A DNA stretch of 64,000 nucleotides from JAGVPT01 sp963827085 (GCA_963827085.1 CAWGZY010000005.1:248001-312000), one strand, 5' to 3'; positions 46,601 to 53,709 are shown, counted from the stretch's first letter. Numbers and translations: made by a program. Notes: generated by a model from the letters alone, not told the origin.

Positions 46601-46918
46601 GGCTACACCGTCATCTGCATTTCTAATAGTTTCGAGGCGTTGAAATTCATAAGAGAGAAAGGAAACGACATCGACATTCTCATTACCGACCAGACCATGC
46701 CGGGAATGACCGGGATTGAGTTAGCGAAGGAGGTATTGAGTTTCAGAAAAGATCTTCCGATTATCCTTTGCACGGGATTCAGCAATGAGTTGAATCCGGA
46801 AAGAGCAGCTGCTATCGGAGTCAAACACGTAGTCATGAAACCATTTAGAATTGCGGAAATAGGCAAAGCAATACGGGATGCACTCGATAAAAAGAATGAG
46901 AGAGCACTGCATGGCTAG
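40670..46918 (+). CDS. Giant MASE1 hybrid histidine kinase with eleven PAS modules
   Basis: 2082 residues. An N-terminal MASE1 membrane sensor (about 20-315) has some eight hydrophobic helices (VVWPAGGIGLAAFLLIPRRL, GYMTGNMAESIGCAWLI, WYIADGLGLLVIGPLIVVW). Eleven PAS-type modules follow at about 120-residue spacing from about 325 to 1695, most ending in a DITERK-like linker. Modules 5 and 11 are close copies of each other (YSQTIFEASPIGIITYK versus YSQTIFGASPIGIVTFK). The kinase core starts near 1700 (SIGTLAGGIAHDFNNVLGGI) with HATPase motifs GCGMDAATLSRAFEPFFTTK. A receiver ends the protein (about 1955-2075; FVDDEQMLIEMGEDML, ILITDQTMPGMTGIEL). The kinase-receiver half is nearly identical to that of the kinase at 48349-51461. 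Confidence 0.93.
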   Translation: MEPASETGASFFIRSSLRRDYGKVLVIALAYFAAHRIAFFFPDAAEAIMVVWPAGGIGLAAFLLIPRRLWPGLTLALFISGVMADVLLGGRSIVTGIGYMTGNMAESIGCAWLIIRSTGDFMKFTRVREVLALIAGAVLVNAMSSCIGAATSVLTRGASFVEEWQSWYIADGLGLLVIGPLIVVWMSKGTNSTPDVRSKKVVEFLACMIVWSFFSLIVFYPLDATAGIYPHPYILVALLAWPAIRLGQRGVTTALVLLFAIAILSPVNVDRFQFWRGMDPSSYSDHRLLELQLFLGFLAVVGYLMAAGYSGQERAKEALTKNIRQYDDLTSHISVGIYLIRSTPDGAMKFEYVSPRIAQMLNVSVTSILADANAAFRPIHPDDLPALRELNRRHIRECLPFDWEGRALVNGEVLWLHIASTPEAMDDGAILWHGIVDDITERVRENNQLQSSEERFRAIWEKSFDGMRLTDNNGIMVMVNAVFCEQVGKTRDELEDRPLDVMYDSGNGKRILAATIDRFRNKTVVPHFERQLTLWNGRKVWFELSNSIVELGSGSQFLLSIFRDVTARKLAEEALKASEEKLKTLINTMSEGMALNEILCNDRGEIIDYRIVEVNEAFYRVADIQPGQVLGSRATELYQMSPDFIRAFWESHKDKKEIQHTEMVSPINNKRYSVWTSPIVNNKFVTSFVDITEHKLAEEALRASEERYERITKAITDYIYTVRVVDGRVVKTSHGLGCLTVTGYQPDEFVNDPYLWVNMVVPEDRPNVEEQAQRILAGENPLPIEHRIVHKNGTVRWVRNTFVLHRDQNGAIASYDGLIQDISEQKRTEQLLADELNYSQTIFEASPIGIITYKDTGETISANSAAAAMVGATIKQLRAQNFREIKSWKESGLFETANAALASGNEKGIEFHLISTFGNELWMSARLVPFIHQGRQELLTLLSDITERKQSEEMLKRYRLLSENTRDIILYIRASDLQILEANNAALHAYGYSREELLTKSLRDLRDPETLDDIARQLDTAAQEGILFESLHRRRDGSTFPVEVSSRGMTHGNDRILLSIIRDISGRKQEEAKAAQLVAIVESSDDVIMSKTLDGVITSWNGGAENIYGYSASEMIGKPVSILLPPDRADEMVNILKKIKSGSRLVHYETVRQKKDGQCIDMSLTVSPIKDKEGNIIGASTIGRDITDRKRVEEALRESQLRYRAIIEQSNDGIGISDLQGRYVLVNQAFCKMTRYSEEELLRMHVIDLVPKTTSLKLFNQVVNSAKLEYRETELLRKDGTTFVAFITGSSIQVGKNRFVQGIVRDVTERKQSEETIRESEERYRSIIQASPDNITIANLDGRIIMISPIAVPMFGFEREEQVRGHSIFDFIVPEDRNRALSNITRRLQGALPTSNEYRGLRNDGSTFDIEVNSDFIKGPDGQPTQIVLVIRDVTKRKQAEEALRESDEKFRALYENSHDALMMCAPPSWSFTSCNKSTVEMFRVKSVEEFTSYSQANLSPERQPDGRPSKETSIEMMETAAHQGSLYFEWTYKRMNGEEFPATVLLTRTELKGKLFLQATVRDVTERKRAEQQISDALEYSQTIFGASPIGIVTFKESGEVTSANSAAATILGGTIEQLQTQNFRTLKSMEHSGLRAAAIAALSSGREKDVEVHHVSTFGKDLWLSARFVPFSHQTQTQLLLLMSNITERKNAEEALRQAQKLESIGTLAGGIAHDFNNVLGGIMGYGEMSLQYAEKDSKLEKNLLKVLKATDRAKHLIEQILTFSRKTDSHKSITSIRPIIKEVLDLLRASIPSSVIIERDLKKNTKPVLADPTKIHEALLNLATNAVHAMDRKGTLTVRLYPERLERKIFGQAGEIVPGEYTVIEVADTGCGMDAATLSRAFEPFFTTKAVGEGTGMGLSVVLGVVRTVGGDIQVHSEVGKGTTFKLYLPVVEESPSDADSHDSTLQLVGTERILFVDDEQMLIEMGEDMLTPLGYTVICISNSFEALKFIREKGNDIDILITDQTMPGMTGIELAKEVLSFRKDLPIILCTGFSNELNPERAAAIGVKHVVMKPFRIAEIGKAIRDALDKKNERALHG

Positions 46919-46962
46919 TGCTGTTTCCCAAAACAAACATTGTATATTTCAACAACTAATTC

Positions 46963-47042
46963 ACCGCAAAGGTCGCTAGGGACGCAGAGATTTCTTAGTA
47001 TTTTTACAAAAACTTCTTTGCGACCTTAGCGTCCTCTGCGGT
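46963..47042. repeat. Long inverted repeat of the ACCGCAAAGG type
   Basis: The left arm (46963-46990; ACCGCAAAGGTCGCTAGGG and GACGCAGAGA) pairs with the right arm (47015-47042; TCTTTGCGACCTTAGCGTCC and TCTGCGGT) with few mismatches. It sits exactly between the giant kinase stop and a response-regulator remnant. It belongs to the same class as the elements at 23261, 31421 and 62045. Confidence 0.75.
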
Positions 47043-47074
47043 TATAATACAAGATTTAATATCGTAAACGGCAC

Positions 47075-47152
47075 TTGAAGAGAATACTGGTGATTGATGA
47101 CGATGAGGTGATGAATAGTATGACAGTACAACTGCTGTCAGAAGCCGGTTAA
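47075..47152 (+). pseudogene. Truncated response-regulator remnant
   Basis: Twenty-five codons read KRILVIDDDEVMNSMTVQ then LLSEAG and a stop. They match the first residues of the intact regulator at 51466 (SKILVIDDDEIMNGMTVQ, LLSEAGYEVEG). Similarity ends abruptly after the Gly codon, where TAA replaces TAC. The remnant stands downstream of the giant kinase just as the intact copy stands downstream of the paralogous kinase. It is thus a decayed duplicate. The following ~250 bases up to the VOC gene hold nothing I recognise. Confidence 0.8.
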
Positions 47153-47400
47153 ATGGATTGTTTAGATTTAAGGCTGAAGGCAAAACCAAGAAACGTCATC
47201 TTCTTGGATCAGGTCAGAAGTACTTTCAAACTGGGCTGCAGCGTCCTGTTATCCGTGGAAATTGTTGACGACCCGTTTGTGCATCTCGCCAACCGGCCGA
47301 TCAATCGGCTGAATCATTGGAACAAAAACCGCATGCTCCCCGATTATCCGCCACCACTCACAATGCAGCGTGGCGGCATTTGCTCGCCATGCGGAAGAGA

Positions 47401-47865
47401 TTATTTATTGTGTGAACTTTCGAAACCCATCACTTGCGCTTTCAACGAAACATCACTGACATGTTCGCAAAACGTGAGGGCGTAGCCGTCCAGGTCTGCC
47501 ACTGTGAAAATCCTGTCGCCCCAATACTTGGTCGTCGGCCCGCTGATCACCTGAATTCCTTTGGCCTTCACCTGGTTGAAGAACTCGTCGAGCGATCCAG
47601 CCATAGCAATGTGGAATTCAACACCGATACCAAACTTATTTTCGGCGAGGTTATCCTTCGTTTTCTGCGTGCGAACATACTCCACCGGCGACAACATGAG
47701 TACGGGCGAATCGAAGCCGACAGACGCATGGGCGATTTTTCCGTCATTACGCGTTAGCTTGTCCATTATTCGGAACCCAAACATCTTTCTGTAGAAGTCG
47801 AGACTTTTTTGCATATCTCTCACTCTGATGCTTGCTGCCATATTGATATTTTTTCTTGTTCCCAT
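47401..47865 (-). CDS. VOC (glyoxalase/bleomycin-resistance-like) family protein
   Basis: 154 residues with the paired beta-alpha-beta-beta-beta units of the vicinal oxygen chelate fold: ASIRVRDMQKSLDFYRKMFG at the N-terminus, then IGVEFHIAMAGSLDEFFNQV and DRIFTVADLDGYALTFCEH. The final E-H segment carries candidate metal ligands. The family includes lyases, dioxygenases and antibiotic-binding proteins, and the substrate cannot be told from the sequence. The gene is isolated between two kinase units and transcribed against them, so it probably has its own promoter in the 483-base upstream gap. Confidence 0.85.
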   Translation of the reverse strand: MGTRKNINMAASIRVRDMQKSLDFYRKMFGFRIMDKLTRNDGKIAHASVGFDSPVLMLSPVEYVRTQKTKDNLAENKFGIGVEFHIAMAGSLDEFFNQVKAKGIQVISGPTTKYWGDRIFTVADLDGYALTFCEHVSDVSLKAQVMGFESSHNK

Positions 47866-48031
47866 CGCGTAATGCTCCCTTTAAGTTGTAAGGAAGAATG
47901 GCTGACTACCGCACCGTGTGACGATGGAGAAGCAGCGTAGACGGTAAGAACCGGGGGAGACTGACGACGAGCGCTGTTTGACGGAACGGCCCCTGCGAGC
48001 CTAACTGCAGGCCGCAAAAGCTTGTATTCAG

Positions 48032-48127
48032 TGTAAACTCTTCTCCTGCTAATAGCAAGGTTTTTACTATGTTTATTTTCGCAATTTGGATTATTTGAAT
48101 TTGCGTTTAATGTAATAAGAGTTTACA
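48032..48127. repeat. Inverted repeat in the VOC-kinase gap
   Basis: Perfect 11-base arms, TGTAAACTCTT (48032-48042) and AAGAGTTTACA (48117-48127), enclose 74 AT-rich bases. The spacing and symmetry resemble a small palindromic mobile unit or a long operator. The remaining ~390 bases of the gap show no gene. Confidence 0.5.
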
Positions 48128-48348
48128 TTCCTAAAGACCAACGCGCAAGGGGTTTTATTTCCATTCTCGTCTTCCCTTCCACGATGAGCCCGTCGTGCCG
48201 GCTTTTCAATCTCTCAAGACCCTTCCCTGCACGAAGTAACTTAAGCTCACATTTGTTGCGATACTCTGCAGCTATTATGCTTCAGTGTTAGATCTGCGCA
48301 TAAAGCGCGCTACCTTTCGCTCTGATTAACTGTGCCCGCGAATGTACT

Positions 48349-48726
48349 ATGAAAAACGAAAACAAGATCGATAAGACTACACAGGATATTTCTGCAGGTA
48401 GACGAACCGAAGAAGCGCTCGTTGCCTCGGAGCTCCGTTATCGTCGTCTCTTTGAAACGGCAAAAGACGGCATTTTGATTCTTGATGCCAAGACGGGGAT
48501 GGTTGTAGACGTGAATCCATTCTTGATCAATCTGCTGGGCTATTCACATGAACAGTTCATCGGGAAAGCAATCTGGGACTTGGGTTTTTGCATGATATTG
48601 TTGCCAACGAAAATAGTTTTCAGGAATTGCAGCAGAAGAGGTACGTCCGTTATGAAGACAAGCCCTTGGAGACAAGCGATGGCCGGCGAATTGACGTGGA
48701 GTTTGTCAGCAACGTGTATGAAGTAG
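48349..48726 (+). CDS. PAS histidine kinase, N-terminal fragment (frameshifted)
   Basis: The first 80 or so residues are authentic: a short N-terminus, then PAS 1 with RYRRLFETAKDGILILDAKT, MVVDVNPFLINLLGYSHEQF and IWDLGF. A run of five T at 48585-48589 then breaks the frame. With a sixth T the protein would continue LHDIVANENSFQELQQ, which is encoded in the next frame. The remaining ~45 residues of this reading are out of frame. This fragment and the next entry are therefore one gene of about 1037 residues. Confidence 0.8.
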   Translation: MKNENKIDKTTQDISAGRRTEEALVASELRYRRLFETAKDGILILDAKTGMVVDVNPFLINLLGYSHEQFIGKAIWDLGFCMILLPTKIVFRNCSRRGTSVMKTSPWRQAMAGELTWSLSATCMK

Positions 48727-51461
48727 ATCATCAGCATGTCATCCAGTGCAATATTCGCGACATTACTGAGCGCAAAATAAAGGAACATCGACTACACGCC
48801 AGTGAATATTTCCTATCTCAAGCTCAACGGATCGGCCATATAGGTAGTTGGGGATGGAATCTCGAAGGACCAATTATGTGGTCGGATGAAACATATCGTA
48901 TCTTCGGGCTAAAGCCGGGGTCGCTCTCACTCACAGAGGCTGCGTTTTTAGACCTGCTTTATCCTGATGATTGTCCAGCGATGCAGCGGTGGCTCCAGGA
49001 ATGCGCAGAGGGACGATCGCCCGGTGAACTTACGTTTCGCCGTGTCTTTGCAGACGGTTCTATCCACTACCTCATAGGTCGAGGCGATGTAGTCCGCGAC
49101 AACGCAAACGGACATCCCTACATGGCTGGCACGGTCCAGGACATTACCGAACGCAAACATTCGGAGGATGCACTTCGACAGAGTGAAGATCGATACCAGA
49201 AGATCACGGAGGCGATCACCGATTATATTTATTCAGTGCGTGTGGAAGACGGGCACGCTGCGGAAACTACGCATGGCCTGGGATGCCTCACCGTTACGGG
49301 TTACCAGCCGGATGAATTCGCCAACGATCCCTACCTGTGGGTCAATATGGTAGTGCCTGAGGATCGGCGCAGGGTGGAAGAAGAGGCGCGGCGGATTCCG
49401 GCCGGTGAAAACCCAGATCCTATTGAACATCGCATTATCCACAAAGATGGAACCGTGAGATGGGTGAGGAATACCTTTGTTCTCCATCGCGATGAGAATG
49501 GTGTCATTGTTACGTATGACGGTTTGATACAGGATATCACAGAAAGGAAGAGGGCAGAAGAAGCACTTCGGGAAAGTCAACTTCGGTATCGTGCCATGAT
49601 ACAACAAAGCAGTGAAGGGATAGGGATCACCGAACTCAATGGCCGTTATATCAAAGTTAATCCGGCCTTCTGCACAATGACCGGATACTCCGAGGAAGAA
49701 CTCCTCAAGTTGTGTGTTGTCGATCTGCTCCCTAAAAAAACCTCGCTCACGTTGTTTACACAGGTCGCAAATGAGCGTGAAGCAGGATTTCGTGAGGTAG
49801 AACTCTTGCGGAAAGATGGAACGACGTTTGTCGCCCTGATCTCCGGCTCGGCGCTGGAAATCGGCGCCAATCGCTTTGTGCAGGGCTTTGTTCAAGACAT
49901 CACCGAGCGCAAACGCGCAGAGGAAGCAATACGGGAAAATCATTTGATGCTTGAACTCGCTATGAGCGCAGCCAAAATGGCTTGGTGGGAAATGGACATC
50001 CCGACCGGCTATATTTCTTTCGAAAAGCGAAAAGCTGAAATGCTGGGCTTCCTGCCGGAACATTTCAAACACTACAAGGATTTCATGGCGTTGGTCCATC
50101 CGGAAGATTCTGAACGAGCAATGAACGCCATGCGGGGACACCTAGCCGGATCGTTGGAAAAGTATGAAGTTGAATACCGAATCTCAACTAAATCAGGAGA
50201 ATATAAATGGTTCTACGATATCGGTGCTATCACAAAAAAAGACGTAACCGGAAAACCCCTGAGAGTCGCCGGGCTTGTCATCAACATCACCGAGCGTAAA
50301 CACGCGGAAGAGGCATTGCACCAGGGACAGAGAATGGAAAGCATCGGGACACTCGCAGGCGGCATTGCGCACGACTTCAATAATGTGCTTGGAGGGATCA
50401 TGGGATACGGCGAGATGTCGCTCCAGTATGCAGAAAAGGATTCAAAGCTGGAGAAGAATCTGCGTAAAGTCCTGAAAGCTGCAGACAGAGCAAAGCACTT
50501 AATAGAACAGATACTTACATTCAGCAGGAAAACAGATCCGAAGATGTCCATTACTTCCATTCGGCCAATAGTTAAAGAGGTATTGGACCTGCTGCGTGCT
50601 TCGATTCCTTCATCGATCATCATAGATTGGGATTTGGAAAAGAACACAAAACCGGTTATTGCAGACCCAACAAAGATACATGAGGCGATTCTCAACCTTG
50701 CGACCAACGCCGTTCATGCGATGAACCGCAAAGGAACGTTGACGATCAAGCTTTTCACCAGGTCTCTTGACCAGAAGCTGTATGGTCAAGTTGGAGAAAT
50801 CACACCGGGCGAATACACGGTAATCGAAGTTGCCGACACCGGCTGCGGAATGGACGCCGTTACTCTTTCACGGGCATTCGAACCGTTTTTTACGACAAAA
50901 ACCGTAGGCGAAGGAACCGGTATGGGACTTAGCGTTGTTCTCGGTATCGTTCAGTCGATCGGCGGAGATATCCAGGTGCAAAGCGAAGTTGGAAAGGGAA
51001 CAACATTCACTCTTTACCTCCCGGTAGTCGAAGAGTTAATAACCACAGCTGGCGATGATGAATCTCTTCCCCGGTTGACTGGAACTGAGCGAATACTCTT
51101 TGTTGATGATGAACAAATGCTGGTCGAAATGGCCGAAGATATGCTTACCTCTCTGGGCTACAAAGTGACCTGCATTTCTAACAGTCTGGAAGCACTTCAG
51201 TTTGTAAAAGAAAAAGGAAACGATATCGATCTCCTCATCACCGATCAGACAATGCCGGGGTTGACCGGGATTGAGTTGGCAAAGGAAGTTTTGAAGGTCA
51301 GAAAAAATATTCCGATCATTCTTTGCACCGGATTCAGCAGCGAATTGAATCCAGAGAGGGCAGCGTCAATCGGTATTAACAGTTCAATGATGAAACCTTT
51401 CAGAATTTCCGAAATAGGAAAAGCAATACGAGATGCACTCGATAAAAAGAGGGAGAGATAG
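48588..51461 (+). CDS. PAS hybrid histidine kinase, main part
   Basis: About 957 residues that continue PAS 1 after a one-base deletion. Four more PAS modules follow: PAS 2 (AQRIGHIGSWGWNLEGPIMW), PAS 3 (KITEAITDYIYSVRVEDGHA), PAS 4 (IGITELNGRYIKVNPAFCTM) and PAS 5 (MSAAKMAWWEMDIPTGYISF). PAS 3 and 4 are close relatives of modules 4 and 8 of the giant kinase. The kinase core has MESIGTLAGGIAHDFNNVLG and HATPase motifs, then a receiver with LFVDDEQMLVEMAEDML and LLITDQTMPGLTGIEL. No membrane segment is present. It is followed after 4 bases by a single-domain regulator. The TTG at 48588 has no start signal and is just where the frame opens. Confidence 0.9.
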   Translation: MHDIVANENSFQELQQKRYVRYEDKPLETSDGRRIDVEFVSNVYEVDHQHVIQCNIRDITERKIKEHRLHASEYFLSQAQRIGHIGSWGWNLEGPIMWSDETYRIFGLKPGSLSLTEAAFLDLLYPDDCPAMQRWLQECAEGRSPGELTFRRVFADGSIHYLIGRGDVVRDNANGHPYMAGTVQDITERKHSEDALRQSEDRYQKITEAITDYIYSVRVEDGHAAETTHGLGCLTVTGYQPDEFANDPYLWVNMVVPEDRRRVEEEARRIPAGENPDPIEHRIIHKDGTVRWVRNTFVLHRDENGVIVTYDGLIQDITERKRAEEALRESQLRYRAMIQQSSEGIGITELNGRYIKVNPAFCTMTGYSEEELLKLCVVDLLPKKTSLTLFTQVANEREAGFREVELLRKDGTTFVALISGSALEIGANRFVQGFVQDITERKRAEEAIRENHLMLELAMSAAKMAWWEMDIPTGYISFEKRKAEMLGFLPEHFKHYKDFMALVHPEDSERAMNAMRGHLAGSLEKYEVEYRISTKSGEYKWFYDIGAITKKDVTGKPLRVAGLVINITERKHAEEALHQGQRMESIGTLAGGIAHDFNNVLGGIMGYGEMSLQYAEKDSKLEKNLRKVLKAADRAKHLIEQILTFSRKTDPKMSITSIRPIVKEVLDLLRASIPSSIIIDWDLEKNTKPVIADPTKIHEAILNLATNAVHAMNRKGTLTIKLFTRSLDQKLYGQVGEITPGEYTVIEVADTGCGMDAVTLSRAFEPFFTTKTVGEGTGMGLSVVLGIVQSIGGDIQVQSEVGKGTTFTLYLPVVEELITTAGDDESLPRLTGTERILFVDDEQMLVEMAEDMLTSLGYKVTCISNSLEALQFVKEKGNDIDLLITDQTMPGLTGIELAKEVLKVRKNIPIILCTGFSSELNPERAASIGINSSMMKPFRISEIGKAIRDALDKKRER

Positions 51462-51465
51462 CGAA

Positions 51466-51876
51466 ATGTCGAAAATACTGGTGATCGATGACGATGAAAT
51501 TATGAACGGCATGACGGTACAGTTGCTCTCAGAAGCAGGCTACGAAGTTGAAGGAGCGCACGATGGCGACATCGGACTGAAGATGCTGGCGTCAAAACCT
51601 TTTGACCTGGTCGTCACAGACATCGTTATGCCTGAAAAAGAAGGAATCGAAACGATCATCGCAATACGCAAGGGAAGCAAGACTATGCCGATTATTGCAA
51701 TTTCGGGGGGTGAAAAATTGGGTCCGGATCAATACTTGCTCATGGCGCAGCACTTCGGCGCCGATTATACATTCCCAAAGCCTTTTGACAGAGAACCCTT
51801 TTTGGCGGCAGTGAGAGAATGTCTTTCGGGCCCAAATGGAATTCCAAGAATGAGTAATCCTGAAGTGCCAACCTGA
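51466..51876 (+). CDS. Single-domain response regulator
   Basis: 136 residues from the ATG at 51466, four bases after the kinase stop; the frame is open upstream but that part overlaps the kinase. Receiver motifs are ILVIDDDEIMNGMTVQLL, the phosphoacceptor Asp in LVVTDIVMPEKEGIETII, the switch residue in IIAISGGEKLG, and FPKPFDREPF with the conserved Lys-Pro. No output domain is present. It is the intact counterpart of the remnant at 47075. It probably receives phosphate from the receiver-containing kinase upstream in a relay. Confidence 0.92.
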   Translation: MSKILVIDDDEIMNGMTVQLLSEAGYEVEGAHDGDIGLKMLASKPFDLVVTDIVMPEKEGIETIIAIRKGSKTMPIIAISGGEKLGPDQYLLMAQHFGADYTFPKPFDREPFLAAVRECLSGPNGIPRMSNPEVPT

Positions 51877-52122
51877 AGTAGCCTTTGTTCTCGTTGTTCT
51901 CTGAATGCCTTTAACAACTCCGCATTTGAAATGATGTAGCCGCAAAGTCGATTTCCATTTTGCCACATTGCCAACAATTCCGTCAGAAGGCGGAGCGCCA
52001 AGATATACTTTGCCATTGCCACACTCTTTATATAGAACTTGGCAAATGGCGAATTTCCACGCAGAACAAGAGCGACAATAATTTGCCAATATAGGAATTT
52101 GGACAGTGCTCAAGTTTGGCGC

Positions 52123-52199
52123 GGTGACGGACACCGTATCAATTTATCTTCCCAAAAATTTCAACATAATGCGGTTTTGGGAGTAAGGTGTCTGTCACC
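52123..52199. repeat. 77-base palindromic hairpin element
   Basis: Outer arms GGTGACGGACACC (52123-52135) and GGTGTCTGTCACC (52187-52199) pair at 12 of 13 positions. Inner arms CTTCCCAAAA and TTTTGGGAG extend the stem. The symmetry and terminal sequence resemble REP or MITE elements mobilised by IS200/RAYT-type transposases; no transposase gene is nearby. The 443-base gap around it shows no gene. Confidence 0.7.
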
Positions 52200-52319
52200 T
52201 CTCGCAAGAATGCAAAATTGATCACTACTGGAATTTGGGTAGTGTCTTCATTTAGGATAAGTGTGAAGCTTGTTCACGCAAAGTCGCTCACCTTTAAAGA
52301 GAAAAGATCACTCTTAACA

Positions 52320-52685
52320 TTAGGCATTTTGAGTGACAAGCCATTCTGCGGCCTCTTTAAAACTATTGAATGAGGGAAGATTTCTGCCGGAAAATTTCAT
52401 GATGAGATTAAGTTCAATTTTCTGCAAACTGTTTAATCCAATCACTGCCCCAGCCTTGACGTATGGTCTATTAAATGCTGCAAATTCTTTCAATACTTTG
52501 ATTGTTCCGAATTGAACACTGATGCCATTGACATTCGTCAGTGTCAAAACCGAGTTCAGTTGTTCTTTTGCAATAAGCAGTTTAGCTTCTTTAGTCAATG
52601 CCACGAGATCTTCCATTTCTACATTTGCAATATTAATCAGTAAAATTCTTTTCCCTTTGAAGTCCATAAATTTTACACTTGCCAA
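52320..52685 (-). CDS. SpoIIAA/STAS-like small protein
   Basis: About 121 residues starting at the TTG at 52685, which has AAAAGGAAA just upstream. The frame is open to 52871, but that extension has no start signal and no family-like residues. The body reads KFMDFKGKRILLINIANVEM, EDLVALTKEAKLLIAKEQLN, SVLTLTNVNGISVQFGTIKV, YVKAGAVIGLNSLQKIELNL and FNSFKEAAEWL. This alternation of strands and helices matches small STAS/SpoIIAA-like proteins of unknown cellular role in environmental bacteria. It is transcribed against its neighbours. A partner kinase or anti-sigma factor is not adjacent, so a partner-switching role is only a possibility. Confidence 0.7.
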   Translation of the reverse strand: MASVKFMDFKGKRILLINIANVEMEDLVALTKEAKLLIAKEQLNSVLTLTNVNGISVQFGTIKVLKEFAAFNRPYVKAGAVIGLNSLQKIELNLIMKFSGRNLPSFNSFKEAAEWLVTQNA

Positions 52686-53369
52686 GTTCGTTTCCTTTTC
52701 TGAAAAATATTCGCGAGGTGAACGAAAAAATGTATCACTTCCAGTATGGAAAGTCAAGTTAAAGTATACTGGACTCGGAGTATGTCGTTCTATTGACGCC
52801 GCCAGCATTCGCGGGAGTTGATCGTACCAACCGGCGTTCGCGACTTTGCCAGCAATTTCACCATGCGGCAACTACGTTTACCATTGTCGCGCTATCTAGT
52901 GCCGTTCCCAAAAACAAATACACGATATTCACGTCTTTATTTTTATTTTTGCCTCGAAAAGGATTTCGGAACAATCTACGCTCTCAAAAAGCGCACTGTA
53001 TAATTGCTGAAATAAGACTCAGCCGATTGTTCTAAGGAGGAATTCCTGTAGGACGCCCCGCAGCGCGAGGGACGTCTGCTGTCTATTCAAATACCTTCTT
53101 GATGAGTTTTTCAGATTCCGTGAAGCCAGCTTTTTAAATCGCCTTTGACCGAAGGACCTTCCCATCACCCCCCAGTCGCATGCTCAATAGCAACGTGCCA
53201 CTATCAGACACGTGGCTAATACCCGCCAGTAGAAAAAACTCTCACTAATAAACTTCGCCGGATTCCTAAGCTTTTCCCGCATTTGTTCTCCTTATTCTGT
53301 CGCGACAACATGGCACGTGCTTTGAATATCAGCATGCCAAGGGTTATAGAAACATGAATTGCGGCATCA
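52686..53369. other. Gap without recognisable genes
   Basis: Apart from the sigma-54-like site at 53311 and the untranslated open frame upstream of the STAS-like gene, I see no gene, RNA or strong repeat here. Short reading frames in both directions lack start signals and family features. Confidence 0.5.
53311..53326 (+). promoter_or_regulatory. Degenerate sigma-54 promoter-like site
   Basis: TGGCACG-TGCT-TTGAA has the exact -24/-12 spacing and a perfect TGGCACG, but the -12 element has GA where GC is expected. It lies 44 bases before the ATG of the small zinc-ribbon-like gene. A sigma-54 activator is encoded at 33223. Confidence 0.3.
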
Positions 53370-53645
53370 ATGACATCACGAGAGAGCAAAAGAACGGCCG
53401 ATCAACGCGTGCGGCCGGGAGTATTCAAGCAGTGCACAATGTGCGGCAAGGAATGGTCCACGAAAGACGATTTTCTCGGCGACGAAGAAATCCGGTTGAA
53501 CGGGTATCAATGGAACAAGAAGAAACTCCGGGCTGGGGAAGACCTCGCCGGGTTGTTGATTTTTACTCATGCGAAGAGCGAATGTTTTACCACGTTGGGG
53601 ATCGAGGCGCGAAGATTCAAGGTCTCTTCACATGCTGACCCATGA
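53370..53645 (+). CDS. Small zinc-ribbon-like protein
   Basis: 91 residues. The CTMCGKEWSTKDDFLGDEE segment (CxxC knuckle) is followed by LNGYQWNKKK, then AGLLIFTHAKSECFTT with a candidate His/Cys ligand pair. The pattern matches an uncharacterised family of small bacterial proteins with C-x2-C, a GYQ motif and an H-x4-C pair. The function is unknown; metal binding is inferred from the motif. The start ATG has no obvious Shine-Dalgarno site. An overlapping frame from 53354 lacks these features. Confidence 0.7.
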   Translation: MTSRESKRTADQRVRPGVFKQCTMCGKEWSTKDDFLGDEEIRLNGYQWNKKKLRAGEDLAGLLIFTHAKSECFTTLGIEARRFKVSSHADP

Positions 53646-53709
53646 CGATTGTTGGTTGTTTTCATTGAACGATTCATGTTGTTAAGCAACGCATAACACG
53701 GAGGTTACA

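Noticed and set aside
47153..47485. 110-codon frame after the regulator remnant
   Set aside because: No family features or start signal, and its end overlaps the VOC gene in antisense; probably noncoding.
53085..53140. Minus-strand segment reading AGFTESEKLIKKVFE then a stop
   Set aside because: Looks like a protein C-terminus, but an in-frame stop lies just before it and no body of a gene is visible.
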